Position numbers and translations under genes: made by a program. This document shows positions 16,719 to 27,689 of a stretch of 64,000 bases of DNA, in pieces. Source of the stretch: Mycolicibacterium lacusdiani (lineage in GTDB: Bacteria > Actinomycetota > Actinomycetes > Mycobacteriales > Mycobacteriaceae); contig NZ_JAKCFC010000003.1 of the NCBI RefSeq assembly GCF_021916785.1, positions 62,001 through 126,000 on the forward strand, given 5' to 3'. Position 1 is the first letter of the stretch; every line of letters starts with the position of its first letter. The notes below the pieces were generated by a model, which had not been told where the DNA came from, did not search any database, and saw only the letters and a program-made list of their open reading frames with translations.

Positions 16719-17636
16719 GTGTCCGCCAAGCAGCCGCGGCAGCAGGCGGGCGCCATCTCGACGATCCTGAACGGGCTTCGACGGGCGCCGCGCCAGATCC
16801 GGCGCGGGTCGCGCGACGTCATCGAGAACGCGGTGTCGCAACTGTTCGACGCCGCGGTTCAACCGCACGGCATCGAGGCGTCCGGCGAGTACCGGATCGA
16901 GGAGCTGGCGCGGCTGGCGGGCACCACCACGCGCAACATCCGCGTGTACCGCGACCGTGGGCTGCTGCACCCGCCGCTGCGCGTCGGGCGGATCGCGCTG
17001 TTCAACGACACTCACCTGACCCGGTTGCGGCTCATCACCTCGATGCTCGACCGCGGCTACAACATCGCCCACGTGCACGAGATGCTCTCGGCCTGGGAGC
17101 AGGGCAAGGATCTCGGCGACATGCTGGGCCTCGAGTCCGCCATCGCGGGCACCTGGGCCACCGAGCGGCCCGAGCGCATGACCGAGGACGACGCACGCAG
17201 CCTGGTCGACGACGATGCGGCGTTCGAGCGGATGCTGGGCAACGGCGTCATCAAGCGTGACGCCGAGCACGACGGTCAGGTCACCGTGGTGCGCCCACAG
17301 CTGATCGAGATCTTCAACGAGATCCGGCAGTACGGCGTCGCGACCGACAAGCTCGTCGACCTGCACGAGCAGATCGAGCCGCTGGCCGACCAGATCAGCG
17401 CCCTGCTGGTGCAGGCGGGCGTCGAGCACGTCGTCGACCGGATCAAGCCCGGCGCCGAGCTGCCGCCGGATACCGAAGTGGCCGAACTGATCACAATGCT
17501 GGTGCGGTTCCGCACCCAGGCGGTCAGCGCGGTCACCGCGACGCTGGCGTTCTCGATCGAGACGACGATCGAGTCGGCCGTCAGCCAGATCCTCGGCGAC
17601 TACATCGCCAAGGCGGCCGACTCCGAAGCCGACTGA
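16719..17636 (+). CDS. MerR-family transcriptional regulator with long C-terminal domain
   Basis: The 305-residue protein carries a MerR-type winged helix at about residues 60-125 (YRIEELARLAGTTTRNIRVY and RGLLHPPLRVGR), preceded by an unusual basic N-terminal extension of about 55 residues. A long helical C-terminal part of about 170 residues is probably the effector-binding and dimerisation region. It lacks the cysteine pattern of metal-sensing MerR proteins, so an organic ligand is more likely. It begins with GTG at 16719 right after the monooxygenase stop and ends the cluster, making it a candidate regulator of the 12323-12350 dyad. Confidence 0.87.
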   Translation: MSAKQPRQQAGAISTILNGLRRAPRQIRRGSRDVIENAVSQLFDAAVQPHGIEASGEYRIEELARLAGTTTRNIRVYRDRGLLHPPLRVGRIALFNDTHLTRLRLITSMLDRGYNIAHVHEMLSAWEQGKDLGDMLGLESAIAGTWATERPERMTEDDARSLVDDDAAFERMLGNGVIKRDAEHDGQVTVVRPQLIEIFNEIRQYGVATDKLVDLHEQIEPLADQISALLVQAGVEHVVDRIKPGAELPPDTEVAELITMLVRFRTQAVSAVTATLAFSIETTIESAVSQILGDYIAKAADSEAD

Positions 17637-17673
17637 GTCCCTTCCCCCGGTCGCTTCGCTCCTGCCCGCCGGG
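17637..17673. repeat. Copy of the dispersed GC-rich repeat
   Basis: This stretch between the convergent MerR and guaA genes is nearly identical to the second unit at 8026-8060, sharing GGTCGCT(T/C)CGCTCCTGCCC and the flanking bases. Its position in a 39-bp convergent gap hints at a role in transcript ends or simply at tolerated insertion. Confidence 0.75.
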
Positions 17674-17675
17674 CG

Positions 17676-19256
<1,581 letters not shown>

Positions 19257-19285
19257 CGGGCCAGTCTAGTGGCGGCGCGAGCCCG

Positions 19286-19312
19286 ACCCGTCAGCCCGCC
19301 GAGCTGACGGGT
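19286..19312. terminator. Hairpin at the end of choD
   Basis: Ten-bp perfect arms ACCCGTCAGC / GCTGACGGGT enclose a 7-nt loop and include the choD stop codon. There is no T tract. It may attenuate read-through from choD into guaA rather than terminate fully. Confidence 0.45.
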
Positions 19313-21027
19313 TCGATGGGCAGCCGACGCAGCGCCGCGGGAGCGTGCTCGGGCACCACGGGGCGCACCGGCGGGATCGGATCGAGCCGGCGGTAGGGCT
19401 CACCCTGGCTGGGCCGCAGGTCTTCCTCGCCCTTGTTCGGCCACAGCGCTGCGGCGCGCTCGGCCTGGGCGGTGATGGTCAGCGACGGGTTCACGCCGAG
19501 GTTGGCCGACACCGAGGCACCGTCGACCACGTAGAGCGTCGGGTAGTTGTACACCCGCTGGTAGGGGTCGATCACGCCGTGCGCGGCGTCGCTGCCGATG
19601 GCGGCACCTCCGAGGAAGTGTGCGGTCAGCGGGATGTTGAACAACTCGCCCCAGGTTCCGCCCGCGACGCCGTCGATCTTCTTGGCGATGCGCCGGGTCA
19701 CCTCGTTGCCCACCGGGATCCACGTGGGGTTCGGCTGGCCGTGGCCCTGCTTGCTCAGATACCGGCGCACGCCGAACCTGTTGCGCTTGGTGTACGTGGT
19801 GATCGAGTTGTCGAGGTTCTGCATGACGAGCGCGATCATCGTGCGCTCACTCCAGCGGCGCGGATTGAGCAGGCGCATCGTGCCGCGCGGGTCGGACTTG
19901 GCGGACTGGATCAACTGCTTCCACCGCGGCACGCCGGAACCGTCGGGCAGCAGACCGTCGGTCATCAGCGTCTGCAGCAGCCCCATCGCGTTCGAGCCCT
20001 TGCCGTAGCGGCACGGCTCGATGTGGGTGTCCTCGGACGGGTGGATCGACGACGTGATGGCGACACCGTGGGTCAGGTCCAGGTCGTCGCGCACGCGCAG
20101 CCGTCCCGCGCCGACGATCGACTCGGAGTTGGTGCGGGTCAGCACGCCGAGCTTCTCCGACAGCTCCGGCAGCCGGCCGGTGTCGCGCAGCTTGAACAGC
20201 AGCTTCTGCGTGCCGTAGGTACCGCCGGCGACGATGACCTGCGCGGCGGTGTACGTGGTCTTCTTCCTGCGGACCCAGCGTCCCGTCCGGACCGTGTGCA
20301 CCTTCCACGACCCGTCGGGCTGCGGTTCCAGGTCGTTGACGGTGGTCATGGGAATCACGTCGGCGCCTGCGGTTTCCGCGAGCCCGAGGTAGTTCTTCAG
20401 CAGCGTGTTCTTGGCGCCGTAGCGACAGCCCGTCATGCAGGAACCGCACTCGATGCATCCCGTGCGCTCCGGTCCGACGCCGCCGAAGTAGGGGTCGGGG
20501 ACGCGCTTGCCTGGGGTCTTTTCGCCGTCGGGGCCGAAGAACACGCCGACGGGGGTCGGGACGAAGGTGTGGCCGACGCCCATGTCGTCGGCGACTTCCT
20601 TCATGATCCGGTCGGCGTCGGTGAAGGTCGGGTTGGTGACGACGCCGAGCATGCGCTTGGCCTGCTCGTAGTGCGGCATCAACTCTTCGCGCCAGTCGGT
20701 GATGTCGCGCCACTGCCCGTCCTTGAAGAACGGTTCGTTCGGCACGTAGAGGGTGTTGGCGTAGTTCAGCGATCCGCCGCCGACACCCGCACCCGCCAGG
20801 ATCATCACGTTGCGGAGCAGGTGGATGCGCTGGATGCCGTACATCCCGAACTGCGGCGCCCACAGGAACTTGCGCAGGTTCCACGACGTCTTCGCGAACT
20901 CGGCGTCGGCGAACCGCCTGCCCGCTTCGAGTACGCCGACCCGGTAACCCTTCTCGGTTAGTCGGAGTGCACTCACACTGCCACCGAAGCCGGAGCCGAT
21001 GATCAGGACGTCGTAGTCATGAGCCAT
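19291..21027 (-). CDS. choD: GMC-type FAD oxidoreductase, cholesterol oxidase-like (ChoD)
   Basis: The 578-residue flavoprotein has the N-terminal FAD motif IIGSGFGGSVSALRL, the GVGGGSLNYANTLY segment of bacterial cholesterol oxidase-type GMC enzymes, and a cysteine-rich CIECGSCMTGC stretch typical of the mycobacterial ChoD branch. Length equals that of Rv3409c as I recall it. There is no signal peptide, so the protein is cytosolic. Cholesterol oxidation to cholestenone is the name-giving reaction, but the physiological role of ChoD in mycobacteria is disputed. A palindrome lies upstream (21043-21056). It is embedded between guanine nucleotide genes. Confidence 0.9.
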   Translation of the reverse strand: MAHDYDVLIIGSGFGGSVSALRLTEKGYRVGVLEAGRRFADAEFAKTSWNLRKFLWAPQFGMYGIQRIHLLRNVMILAGAGVGGGSLNYANTLYVPNEPFFKDGQWRDITDWREELMPHYEQAKRMLGVVTNPTFTDADRIMKEVADDMGVGHTFVPTPVGVFFGPDGEKTPGKRVPDPYFGGVGPERTGCIECGSCMTGCRYGAKNTLLKNYLGLAETAGADVIPMTTVNDLEPQPDGSWKVHTVRTGRWVRRKKTTYTAAQVIVAGGTYGTQKLLFKLRDTGRLPELSEKLGVLTRTNSESIVGAGRLRVRDDLDLTHGVAITSSIHPSEDTHIEPCRYGKGSNAMGLLQTLMTDGLLPDGSGVPRWKQLIQSAKSDPRGTMRLLNPRRWSERTMIALVMQNLDNSITTYTKRNRFGVRRYLSKQGHGQPNPTWIPVGNEVTRRIAKKIDGVAGGTWGELFNIPLTAHFLGGAAIGSDAAHGVIDPYQRVYNYPTLYVVDGASVSANLGVNPSLTITAQAERAAALWPNKGEEDLRPSQGEPYRRLDPIPPVRPVVPEHAPAALRRLPIEPVSSAG

Positions 21028-21042
21028 TCCGACATTATGAAC

Positions 21043-21056
21043 TTACCGACGGGTAA
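21043..21056. promoter_or_regulatory. Palindrome upstream of choD
   Basis: TTACC-GACG-GGTAA lies 16 bp before the choD start. The symmetry and location suggest an operator for a dimeric repressor, for example TetR type. It does not match the KstR consensus that I know. Confidence 0.5.
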
Positions 21057-21137
21057 CGTGCTAGACAGGTGACCCTAAGTTGTAAAGAAAGTCGGGTATC
21101 GGCGCTGGCCACGCGCGCGCATGATCGGGCACTGGCC

Positions 21138-21195
21138 GCGAACGTGACGCTGGAGTGACGGTCGCGCGCCGACGCGACGCTGGCGTCACGTTCGG
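21138..21195. terminator. Imperfect long hairpin downstream of guaB3
   Basis: GCGAACGTGACGC at 21138-21150 pairs with GCGTCACGTTCGG at 21183-21195 except for one end base. Smaller palindromic segments lie in the loop. It lies between the guaB3 stop and choD, and shares its GTTCGGC-type outer bases with the repeat at 12235-12297. Confidence 0.5.
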
Positions 21196-21218
21196 CCCCC
21201 TGGGTCCTGAAGAGGCGC

Positions 21219-22367
21219 CTAGCTCCCGACGGTCAGGCCGACCTTCTGGAATTCCTTGAGGTCGCAGTAACCGGCCTTGGCCATCGCGCGGCGCAGCCCG
21301 CCGACGAGGTTGAGCGAACCGAACGGGTCGTCGGACGGGCCGGTCAGCACCTGCTGCAGCGACGGCCGCTCCCCCTCGACCACCTCGAGCATCGCGCCGC
21401 GCGGCAGCGACGGGTGGGCTGCCGCCGACGGCCAGAACCAGCCGCCGCCGAGCGCTTCCGCGGCGACCGCGAGCGGAGTGCCGAGCACCACCGCGTCCGC
21501 ACCGCATGCGATGGCCTTCGCGAGGTCGCCCGAGGTGTGAATGTCGCCGTCGGCGAGCACGTGGACGTACCGGCCGCCGGTCTCGTCGAGGTATTCGCGG
21601 CGCGCGGCCGCGGCGTCGGCGATCGCGGTCGCCATCGGCACGCTGATGCCCAGCACCTCGTCGCTGGTGGTGACGCCCGCCGTCGACCCGTACCCGACGA
21701 TCACGCCTGCGGCGCCCGTGCGCATGAGGTGCAGCGCCGTTCGATGGTCCAGCACACCACCGGCGACCACGGGCACGTCCAGCTCGGAGATGAACGTCTT
21801 GAGGTTCAGCGGCTCACCGACGCCGTGATCCTGGGCAACGCGCTCCGCGGAGATGATCGTGCCCTGAATGACGAGCAGGTCGATGCCTGCCGAGACGAGT
21901 GCCGGGGTGAGTGCCTGCGCGTTCTGCGGGCTGACCCGGACGGCCGTGGTGACACCGGCCTCGCGGATCCTCGACACCGCGGCGCCGAGCAGTTCGGGGT
22001 CCAGCGGCGCCGCGTGCAGCTGCTGCAGCAGACGGATGGCGGCCGACCCGTCGTCGGGCTCCTTGGCCGCGGTCTCGATGACCTGGAGGACCTTCGCCTC
22101 GACGTCGGCATGCCTGCCGATCAGGCCCTCGCCGTTGAGGACGCCGAGACCGCCCTGCCTGCCCATCTCGATCGCGAACTCGACCGACACCAGCGCGTCG
22201 GTCGGGTGGGCGACGACCGGGATCTCGAACCGGTAGGCGTCGAGTTGCCAACTCGTCGACACGTCCTGCGACGAGCGCGTCCGACGCGACGGGACGATGT
22301 TGATGTCCCCGAGTTCATAGGTGCGACGGGCAGTCCTGCCCATGCCGATTTCGACCATGTCACGCAT
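21219..22367 (-). CDS. guaB3: GuaB3, IMP dehydrogenase family protein without CBS domains
   Basis: The 382-residue TIM-barrel protein belongs to the GuaB3 branch of the IMPDH/GMP reductase superfamily and has no CBS insertion. The loop that carries the catalytic cysteine in IMPDH (GxGSxCxT) reads GYGSTAGVTT here. The only cysteines in the protein are in IACGAD and AGYCDL, so the usual thioimidate chemistry is not supported. I use the start at 22367; an ATG at 22358 (MVEIGMGR) is the alternative, as is usual in annotations. AGGAAG is about 11 nt upstream of the longer form. It follows guaB2 by 45 bp and is probably co-transcribed. Its function is uncertain. Confidence 0.92.
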   Translation of the reverse strand: MRDMVEIGMGRTARRTYELGDINIVPSRRTRSSQDVSTSWQLDAYRFEIPVVAHPTDALVSVEFAIEMGRQGGLGVLNGEGLIGRHADVEAKVLQVIETAAKEPDDGSAAIRLLQQLHAAPLDPELLGAAVSRIREAGVTTAVRVSPQNAQALTPALVSAGIDLLVIQGTIISAERVAQDHGVGEPLNLKTFISELDVPVVAGGVLDHRTALHLMRTGAAGVIVGYGSTAGVTTSDEVLGISVPMATAIADAAAARREYLDETGGRYVHVLADGDIHTSGDLAKAIACGADAVVLGTPLAVAAEALGGGWFWPSAAAHPSLPRGAMLEVVEGERPSLQQVLTGPSDDPFGSLNLVGGLRRAMAKAGYCDLKEFQKVGLTVGS

Positions 22368-22412
22368 GACGGTGCCGTCTTCCTGTCAGCTCTTCAGATT
22401 TCGCGCGGGCGG

Positions 22413-24005
<1,593 letters not shown>

Positions 24006-24131
24006 CTATCGGGACCAGCGGCGGTCATCCGGTTCACGCCCCGTCGGGACCACGTAATCCGTGCAGGACACGTGCCGTGGAACGGCCCGCACCGCTGGCG
24101 CGATGCCCGCGGGCCTGCGTACTGTGGAACC

Positions 24132-24539
24132 GTGCGTGACCACCTGCCACCGGGTTTGCCGCCCGATCCGTTCGCCGACGACCCGTGTGATCCGTCAGCG
24201 GCGCTCGACGCGATCGAGCCAGGACAGCCGCTGGATCCGCAGGAACGCATAGCCGTCGAAGCGGACCTGGCCGATTTGGCCGTGTACGAGGCCCTCCTGG
24301 CGCACAAGGGCATTCGCGGGCTCGTCGTCTGCTGCGACGAGTGCCAGCAGGACCACTACCACGACTGGGACATGCTGCGCGCCAACCTGCTGCAGCTGCT
24401 CGTCGACGGCACCGTCCGTCCGCACGAACCGGCTTACGATCCCGAGCCGGACGCGTACGTCACGTGGGATTACTGCCGCGGCTACGCCGACGCCTCGCTC
24501 AACGAGGCCACGTCGTCGGATTCCGACGGCTATCGCTGA
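24132..24539 (+). CDS. DUF5319 family protein (Rv3412-like)
   Basis: The 135-residue acidic cytosolic protein matches the conserved actinobacterial family represented by Rv3412. It has a central cysteine pair in VVCCDECQQDHYHDWD plus a later WDYCRGYAD, which together could bind a metal (Cys and His ligands). The segment LPPGLPPDPFADDP near the start is typical of the family. The GTG at 24132 sets the start. It is divergent from guaB2 and convergent with rsdA. Its function is unknown; its conserved place beside sigD suggests a link to that regulon, but that is speculative. Confidence 0.85.
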   Translation: MRDHLPPGLPPDPFADDPCDPSAALDAIEPGQPLDPQERIAVEADLADLAVYEALLAHKGIRGLVVCCDECQQDHYHDWDMLRANLLQLLVDGTVRPHEPAYDPEPDAYVTWDYCRGYADASLNEATSSDSDGYR

Positions 24540-24575
24540 CGGCGTAAACCGCCTCGGCTAGAACGACCCGGAAAC

Positions 24576-25811
24576 TCAGCCAGCGCTCTCGGGCGTCACG
24601 ATCGTCGTGGTGATGGGCGCCTCGGCGCCCTCTTCCACCTCGACCTCTACCTCACCCTCCGGAGCAGGGGGCACGGTCGTCCTCGGCGCAGGTGGGATCG
24701 AACTGGTCGCCACGCGGGTCGGTGACGCCGGTGCCTGACTGACCGGCGCCTGACTGACCGGAGCCTGCGGCGACGGAGCCTCGGCCACCGGCTGACGCGT
24801 CGTCGTCGTGGTCACCGTGGTTGGGACCGTCGTGGTCACCGTGGTCGGGACCACCGTGGTCGCGGGCGGCGGTGCCTGAACGATCGTGCTCGGCGTCGGG
24901 ATCGGCGTCGTTGGCGTCGGGATCGGAGTCGTCGGCGTCGGGATCGGCGTGCTCGGCGTCGGGATCGGCGTGCTCGGCGTCGGGATCGGCGTGCTCGGCG
25001 TCGGGATCGGCGTGGTCGGCGTCGGTTCGCCAGACGACGGTGACGTCGAGGTGTCCGACGGTGACGTCGTCGTCGTGCTGGCCCCTGGAACGTCACTGAC
25101 CGACGTCGTGGTCTCGGTGGTCGACGTCGTGTCGGTCACGACCGGCACCGGCAGCAGCGTGAGCGGCGACTCCGGGAGAACCGGCTGCGGCTCGCCCGCG
25201 GGCGGCAGCGTGGCTGCCGGATCCTGCTCGACGACCTTGTAGGACAGGGCGTTGAACTGTTCGATCAGGTCGTGCTTGCGCTCGACCTCGTCGACGCTCT
25301 GCACGGTGGTCGACAGGGCGACGAGCTTGTCCTGGGCCTGGTCCCACTGCCCCTGCTCGACGAGCTGCTGCACCTGCGCCAGCTCCTGCTGAGCGGCCAG
25401 TGCGACCTGGTCGTCGCGGGTGACCTGCTGCTCACCGAAGATCATGTCGCGCATGCCGTAGAGCGCGTCGCCGGGGCCTGCGCCATAGACGGCGGCACCG
25501 AAGCCGCCGATGCACAGGACTGCTGCCGCTGCCGAACCGACGATCGACAGCGTGAATCGGTTGGCGTGGCGCGGTCGCTGCGCGGACTGCAGTGCCATCG
25601 CGGCGTCGTCCTCGGTGACCACGGCGAACAGCGGCGTCTCGCGGACGCCGTCGCGCCAGTCGGCGAGCAGGTACGCCAGCTCTGCGTCGCCTGGGTCAGT
25701 GGAGTAGACCGGCTGATTGGTGCTGAGCGCCTCGACGAAGCGGTCGGCGCGGTTGATGTCGTTGAGTGAGGAATCGCCGCCGTTGGACGTCCATCGACCG
25801 AAATCAGGCAT
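24576..25811 (-). CDS. rsdA: Anti-sigma-D factor RsdA
   Basis: The 411-residue single-pass protein regulates SigD. An N-terminal cytoplasmic segment (1-85) should hold the sigma-binding motif; the transmembrane helix is at about 86-110; the outer part contains a helical region (about 120-200) and then a long Pro/Thr-rich stalk. The stalk includes six copies of TPIPTP(S/T), encoded by 21-bp repeats, further PTTVTTT and PVSQA repeats, and an acidic EVEVEVEE patch. The ATG at 25811 overlaps the sigD stop by 8 nt, so the pair is translationally coupled. In M. tuberculosis RsdA is cleaved and degraded to free SigD. The stalk probably spans the cell wall. Confidence 0.93.
   Translation of the reverse strand: MPDFGRWTSNGGDSSLNDINRADRFVEALSTNQPVYSTDPGDAELAYLLADWRDGVRETPLFAVVTEDDAAMALQSAQRPRHANRFTLSIVGSAAAAVLCIGGFGAAVYGAGPGDALYGMRDMIFGEQQVTRDDQVALAAQQELAQVQQLVEQGQWDQAQDKLVALSTTVQSVDEVERKHDLIEQFNALSYKVVEQDPAATLPPAGEPQPVLPESPLTLLPVPVVTDTTSTTETTTSVSDVPGASTTTTSPSDTSTSPSSGEPTPTTPIPTPSTPIPTPSTPIPTPSTPIPTPTTPIPTPTTPIPTPSTIVQAPPPATTVVPTTVTTTVPTTVTTTTTRQPVAEAPSPQAPVSQAPVSQAPASPTRVATSSIPPAPRTTVPPAPEGEVEVEVEEGAEAPITTTIVTPESAG
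24892..25017. repeat. Six 21-bp tandem repeats inside rsdA
   Basis: Six head-to-tail units of the form GGCGTCGGGATCGGCGT plus 4 variable bases encode TPIPTPS/TPIPTPT on the minus strand. Units 3-5 are identical. Repeat-number variation would change the length of the extracellular stalk in frame. Confidence 0.93.
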
Positions 25812-26382
25812 GGTCGGGTCCCGTCGCCACGATCTCGTTCTTGAGCCGCGCGAGCGCGCGGTGCTGTGCCACGCGGACGGCACCGGCGGTGCTACCCACG
25901 GCCTCGGCGGTCTCCTCGGCACTCATGCCGACGACCACTCGGAGGATGATGATTTCACGTTGCTTCTCCGGCAATATCTCGAGCAGCTTCTTCATTCGCG
26001 CCGCCGACTCGGAGTCGATGGCCAGCTGTTCGGGGCCGGCCGCGGTGGACGCTCGTTCCGGCAGGGCGTCGGTGGCGTCACTCTTGTTGCGCCCAGCGGC
26101 GCGGTGGGCGTCAGCAACCTTGTGTGCGGCGATGCCATAGACGAAGGCCAGGAACGGTCGTCCCTGATCCCTATAGCGCGGCAGCGCCGTGATGGCGGCC
26201 AAGCACACCTCCTGAGCCACGTCGTCGGCTGAGAGACCGCTACGGTCCGCGGTTCCGATCCTCGCTCGCACATACCGGACGATGATCGGGCGGATGATCT
26301 CCAGCACCTTTCGGAGCGCATCTCGATCACCGGCAACCGCTTGACCGACGACAGCATCGAGACCTTCTCCCGAAAATGTCAT
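25804..26382 (-). CDS. sigD: ECF-type sigma factor SigD
   Basis: The 192-residue sigma factor has a region 2 (ADDVAQEVCLAAITALPRY and FVYGIAAHKVADAHR) and a region 4 HTH (MSAEETAEAVGSTAGAVRV followed by AQHRALARLK). No region 3 or C-terminal sensor is present. The start is the ATG at 26382, although the frame is open further upstream. The overlap with rsdA by 8 nt is the typical sigma/anti-sigma arrangement. A 14-bp palindrome lies upstream at 26410-26423. M. tuberculosis SigD affects stationary-phase and starvation genes. Confidence 0.95.
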   Translation of the reverse strand: MTFSGEGLDAVVGQAVAGDRDALRKVLEIIRPIIVRYVRARIGTADRSGLSADDVAQEVCLAAITALPRYRDQGRPFLAFVYGIAAHKVADAHRAAGRNKSDATDALPERASTAAGPEQLAIDSESAARMKKLLEILPEKQREIIILRVVVGMSAEETAEAVGSTAGAVRVAQHRALARLKNEIVATGPDHA

Positions 26383-26409
26383 CGTGCGCGATCTCTCCAG
26401 CGTTACGGA

Positions 26410-26423
26410 TGGGGCATGCCCCA
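26410..26423. promoter_or_regulatory. 14-bp perfect palindrome upstream of sigD
   Basis: TGGGGCATGCCCCA is centred 34 bp upstream of the sigD ATG. It may be an operator or an RNA hairpin in the sigD leader. No known mycobacterial regulator site comes to mind. Confidence 0.45.
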
Positions 26424-26470
26424 GCAGATGTGTCAGGTAAAGACTAATGATCCGTCTCAGTAGGGCGGAA

Positions 26471-27256
26471 TCAGCGGACCGACCACGCGCCGCCCCTGCG
26501 ACGTACGGTAGCGGCGGCATCCTCGCGAAGCGCAGCGATCTCCGCCGGGCCAAGAGCCGCGCTGCCGACATCGGCGAGCAGGCACGCCAATGCCCAGCTC
26601 AGGGGCACCAAGCCGAGTTCACGGGCCATGCTCAGAGCTGAATCCGCCACGGCCCGGCAGGCCTCGACATCGCCCGAGCAACACAGGGCGGCGGCACGCA
26701 CCACCTCGGACTTCACGGCGTGTCGCGCCGAGCCCATGGCCGCCGCCAGGCCGGCCGCGCGCTCGGCGTGGTCGACGGCGGACGACGCCCGTCCGGTGGC
26801 CATGGCGAGTTCGGCCGACACCCACTCGAACCGCACGCCGATGCGCTCCGAGGTGTCCCCGCCGTGGCGCGCCCGCCGCAGCAGGTCGGACGACAACGCG
26901 AACCGTCCCACGCCGAGCGCGTCGGCGGCGAGACCGATCAGGGCGTCGGCGCCGGCATCGGCATCGTTTCCCGCGGTGGCCCAGGCGCGGCCGTCCCACA
27001 CCCGAGCGGCGGCGTGCCCGCCCAGCTGCCTGGTGAACGAGGCACGTGTGCTGTGAGCGAGTGAGGCAAACGTCGCGCCGTCGGCCATCATGGCGAGGCT
27101 CTCCAGGTCGGCCAACGCTGCGGCGTAGCGGCCCTGACCGCCGGCGGCGACCGCCCGGTGCCACGCCTGCGCGGCGGTGGTGGGGACGGGCAGCGGCCAT
27201 GCCCCTGGCTCGCCCCCGAAGGCGGCGCGGGCCAACCGCGAGGCCGGATCGATCAT
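26471..27256 (-). CDS. TPR-like helical repeat protein (Rv3415c-like)
   Basis: The 261-residue protein is alanine-rich and all-helical, with repeats such as AAALADLESLAMMAD and ALSSDLLRRARHGG that resemble tetratricopeptide units. It matches the conserved gene between sigD and whiB3 in mycobacteria. There is no signal peptide or catalytic motif. I use the ATG at 27256; a TTG at 27274 would add six residues, and neither has a clear ribosome site. It is on the same strand as sigD with an 88-bp gap that contains the sigD leader. The function is probably protein-protein interaction. Confidence 0.82.
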   Translation of the reverse strand: MIDPASRLARAAFGGEPGAWPLPVPTTAAQAWHRAVAAGGQGRYAAALADLESLAMMADGATFASLAHSTRASFTRQLGGHAAARVWDGRAWATAGNDADAGADALIGLAADALGVGRFALSSDLLRRARHGGDTSERIGVRFEWVSAELAMATGRASSAVDHAERAAGLAAAMGSARHAVKSEVVRAAALCCSGDVEACRAVADSALSMARELGLVPLSWALACLLADVGSAALGPAEIAALREDAAATVRRRGGAWSVR

Positions 27257-27689
27257 CGGAGATGACGCTACCAACCGCGAAAACCGTGGACCACGAGAAC
27301 CCGGTACCGCCGGGCACGCATTAATTCGTGTAGCGAATTCAACAATGGTTAACAGTTCGTGGTGGCCATGTTAATTCCACGTCAACTGCCTTTTCAGAGG
27401 TAGTCATAAGCGCCGCAAGGCCGTTCGATGCGAGCTGCGGAAATACCACGGATCGCCGCTACGCGCCGGTTCTACCAGCACAGCCTTCGTTGCGAGGAGG
27501 TCTTGACTATGAACGTGACGTAAATTCCCGAGCAGGGGTAAAGCCCCTGAGCAACCGCTCACCCTATTGACTCGTTTTCCTCAGCCCTTCTACGTTGTGC
27601 TCACGAGAAAGTCATCGGCGACTTGGACTCGGTTAGTTCACGACTCACGCGGCACGTCTTCCGCGGGAATCGCAGAGAGGGGTAACCCA
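27257..27689. other. 433-bp intergenic region upstream of whiB3
   Basis: This divergent region is more AT-rich than its surroundings and contains no substantial gene. It holds a tiny ORF with a strong ribosome site (27509-27523), a small hairpin with CAGGGG/CCCCTG arms (27533-27549), and a plausible whiB3 promoter TTGACT-N18-TACGTT at 27567-27596. WhiB3 is known to be multiply regulated, and a long control region fits this. Confidence 0.65.
27509..27523 (+). other. Possible mini-ORF (MNVT) in the whiB3 upstream region
   Basis: GAGGAGG ends 8 nt before an ATG that opens a four-codon frame ATG AAC GTG ACG TAA, followed by a hairpin at 27533-27549. If transcribed from a distal promoter, this could act as a regulatory leader for whiB3. 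It would lie upstream of the proximal promoter candidate, so it matters only for longer transcripts. Confidence 0.35.

Noticed and set aside
24892..25017. CRISPR-like regular repeat
   Set aside because: The 21-bp units are directly contiguous, without spacers, and encode a Pro/Thr repeat in rsdA.
26380..26406. GTAACG upstream of sigD as a SigD-type -35 element
   Set aside because: The distance would place the -10 on the sigD start codon, so it cannot drive the gene as annotated.
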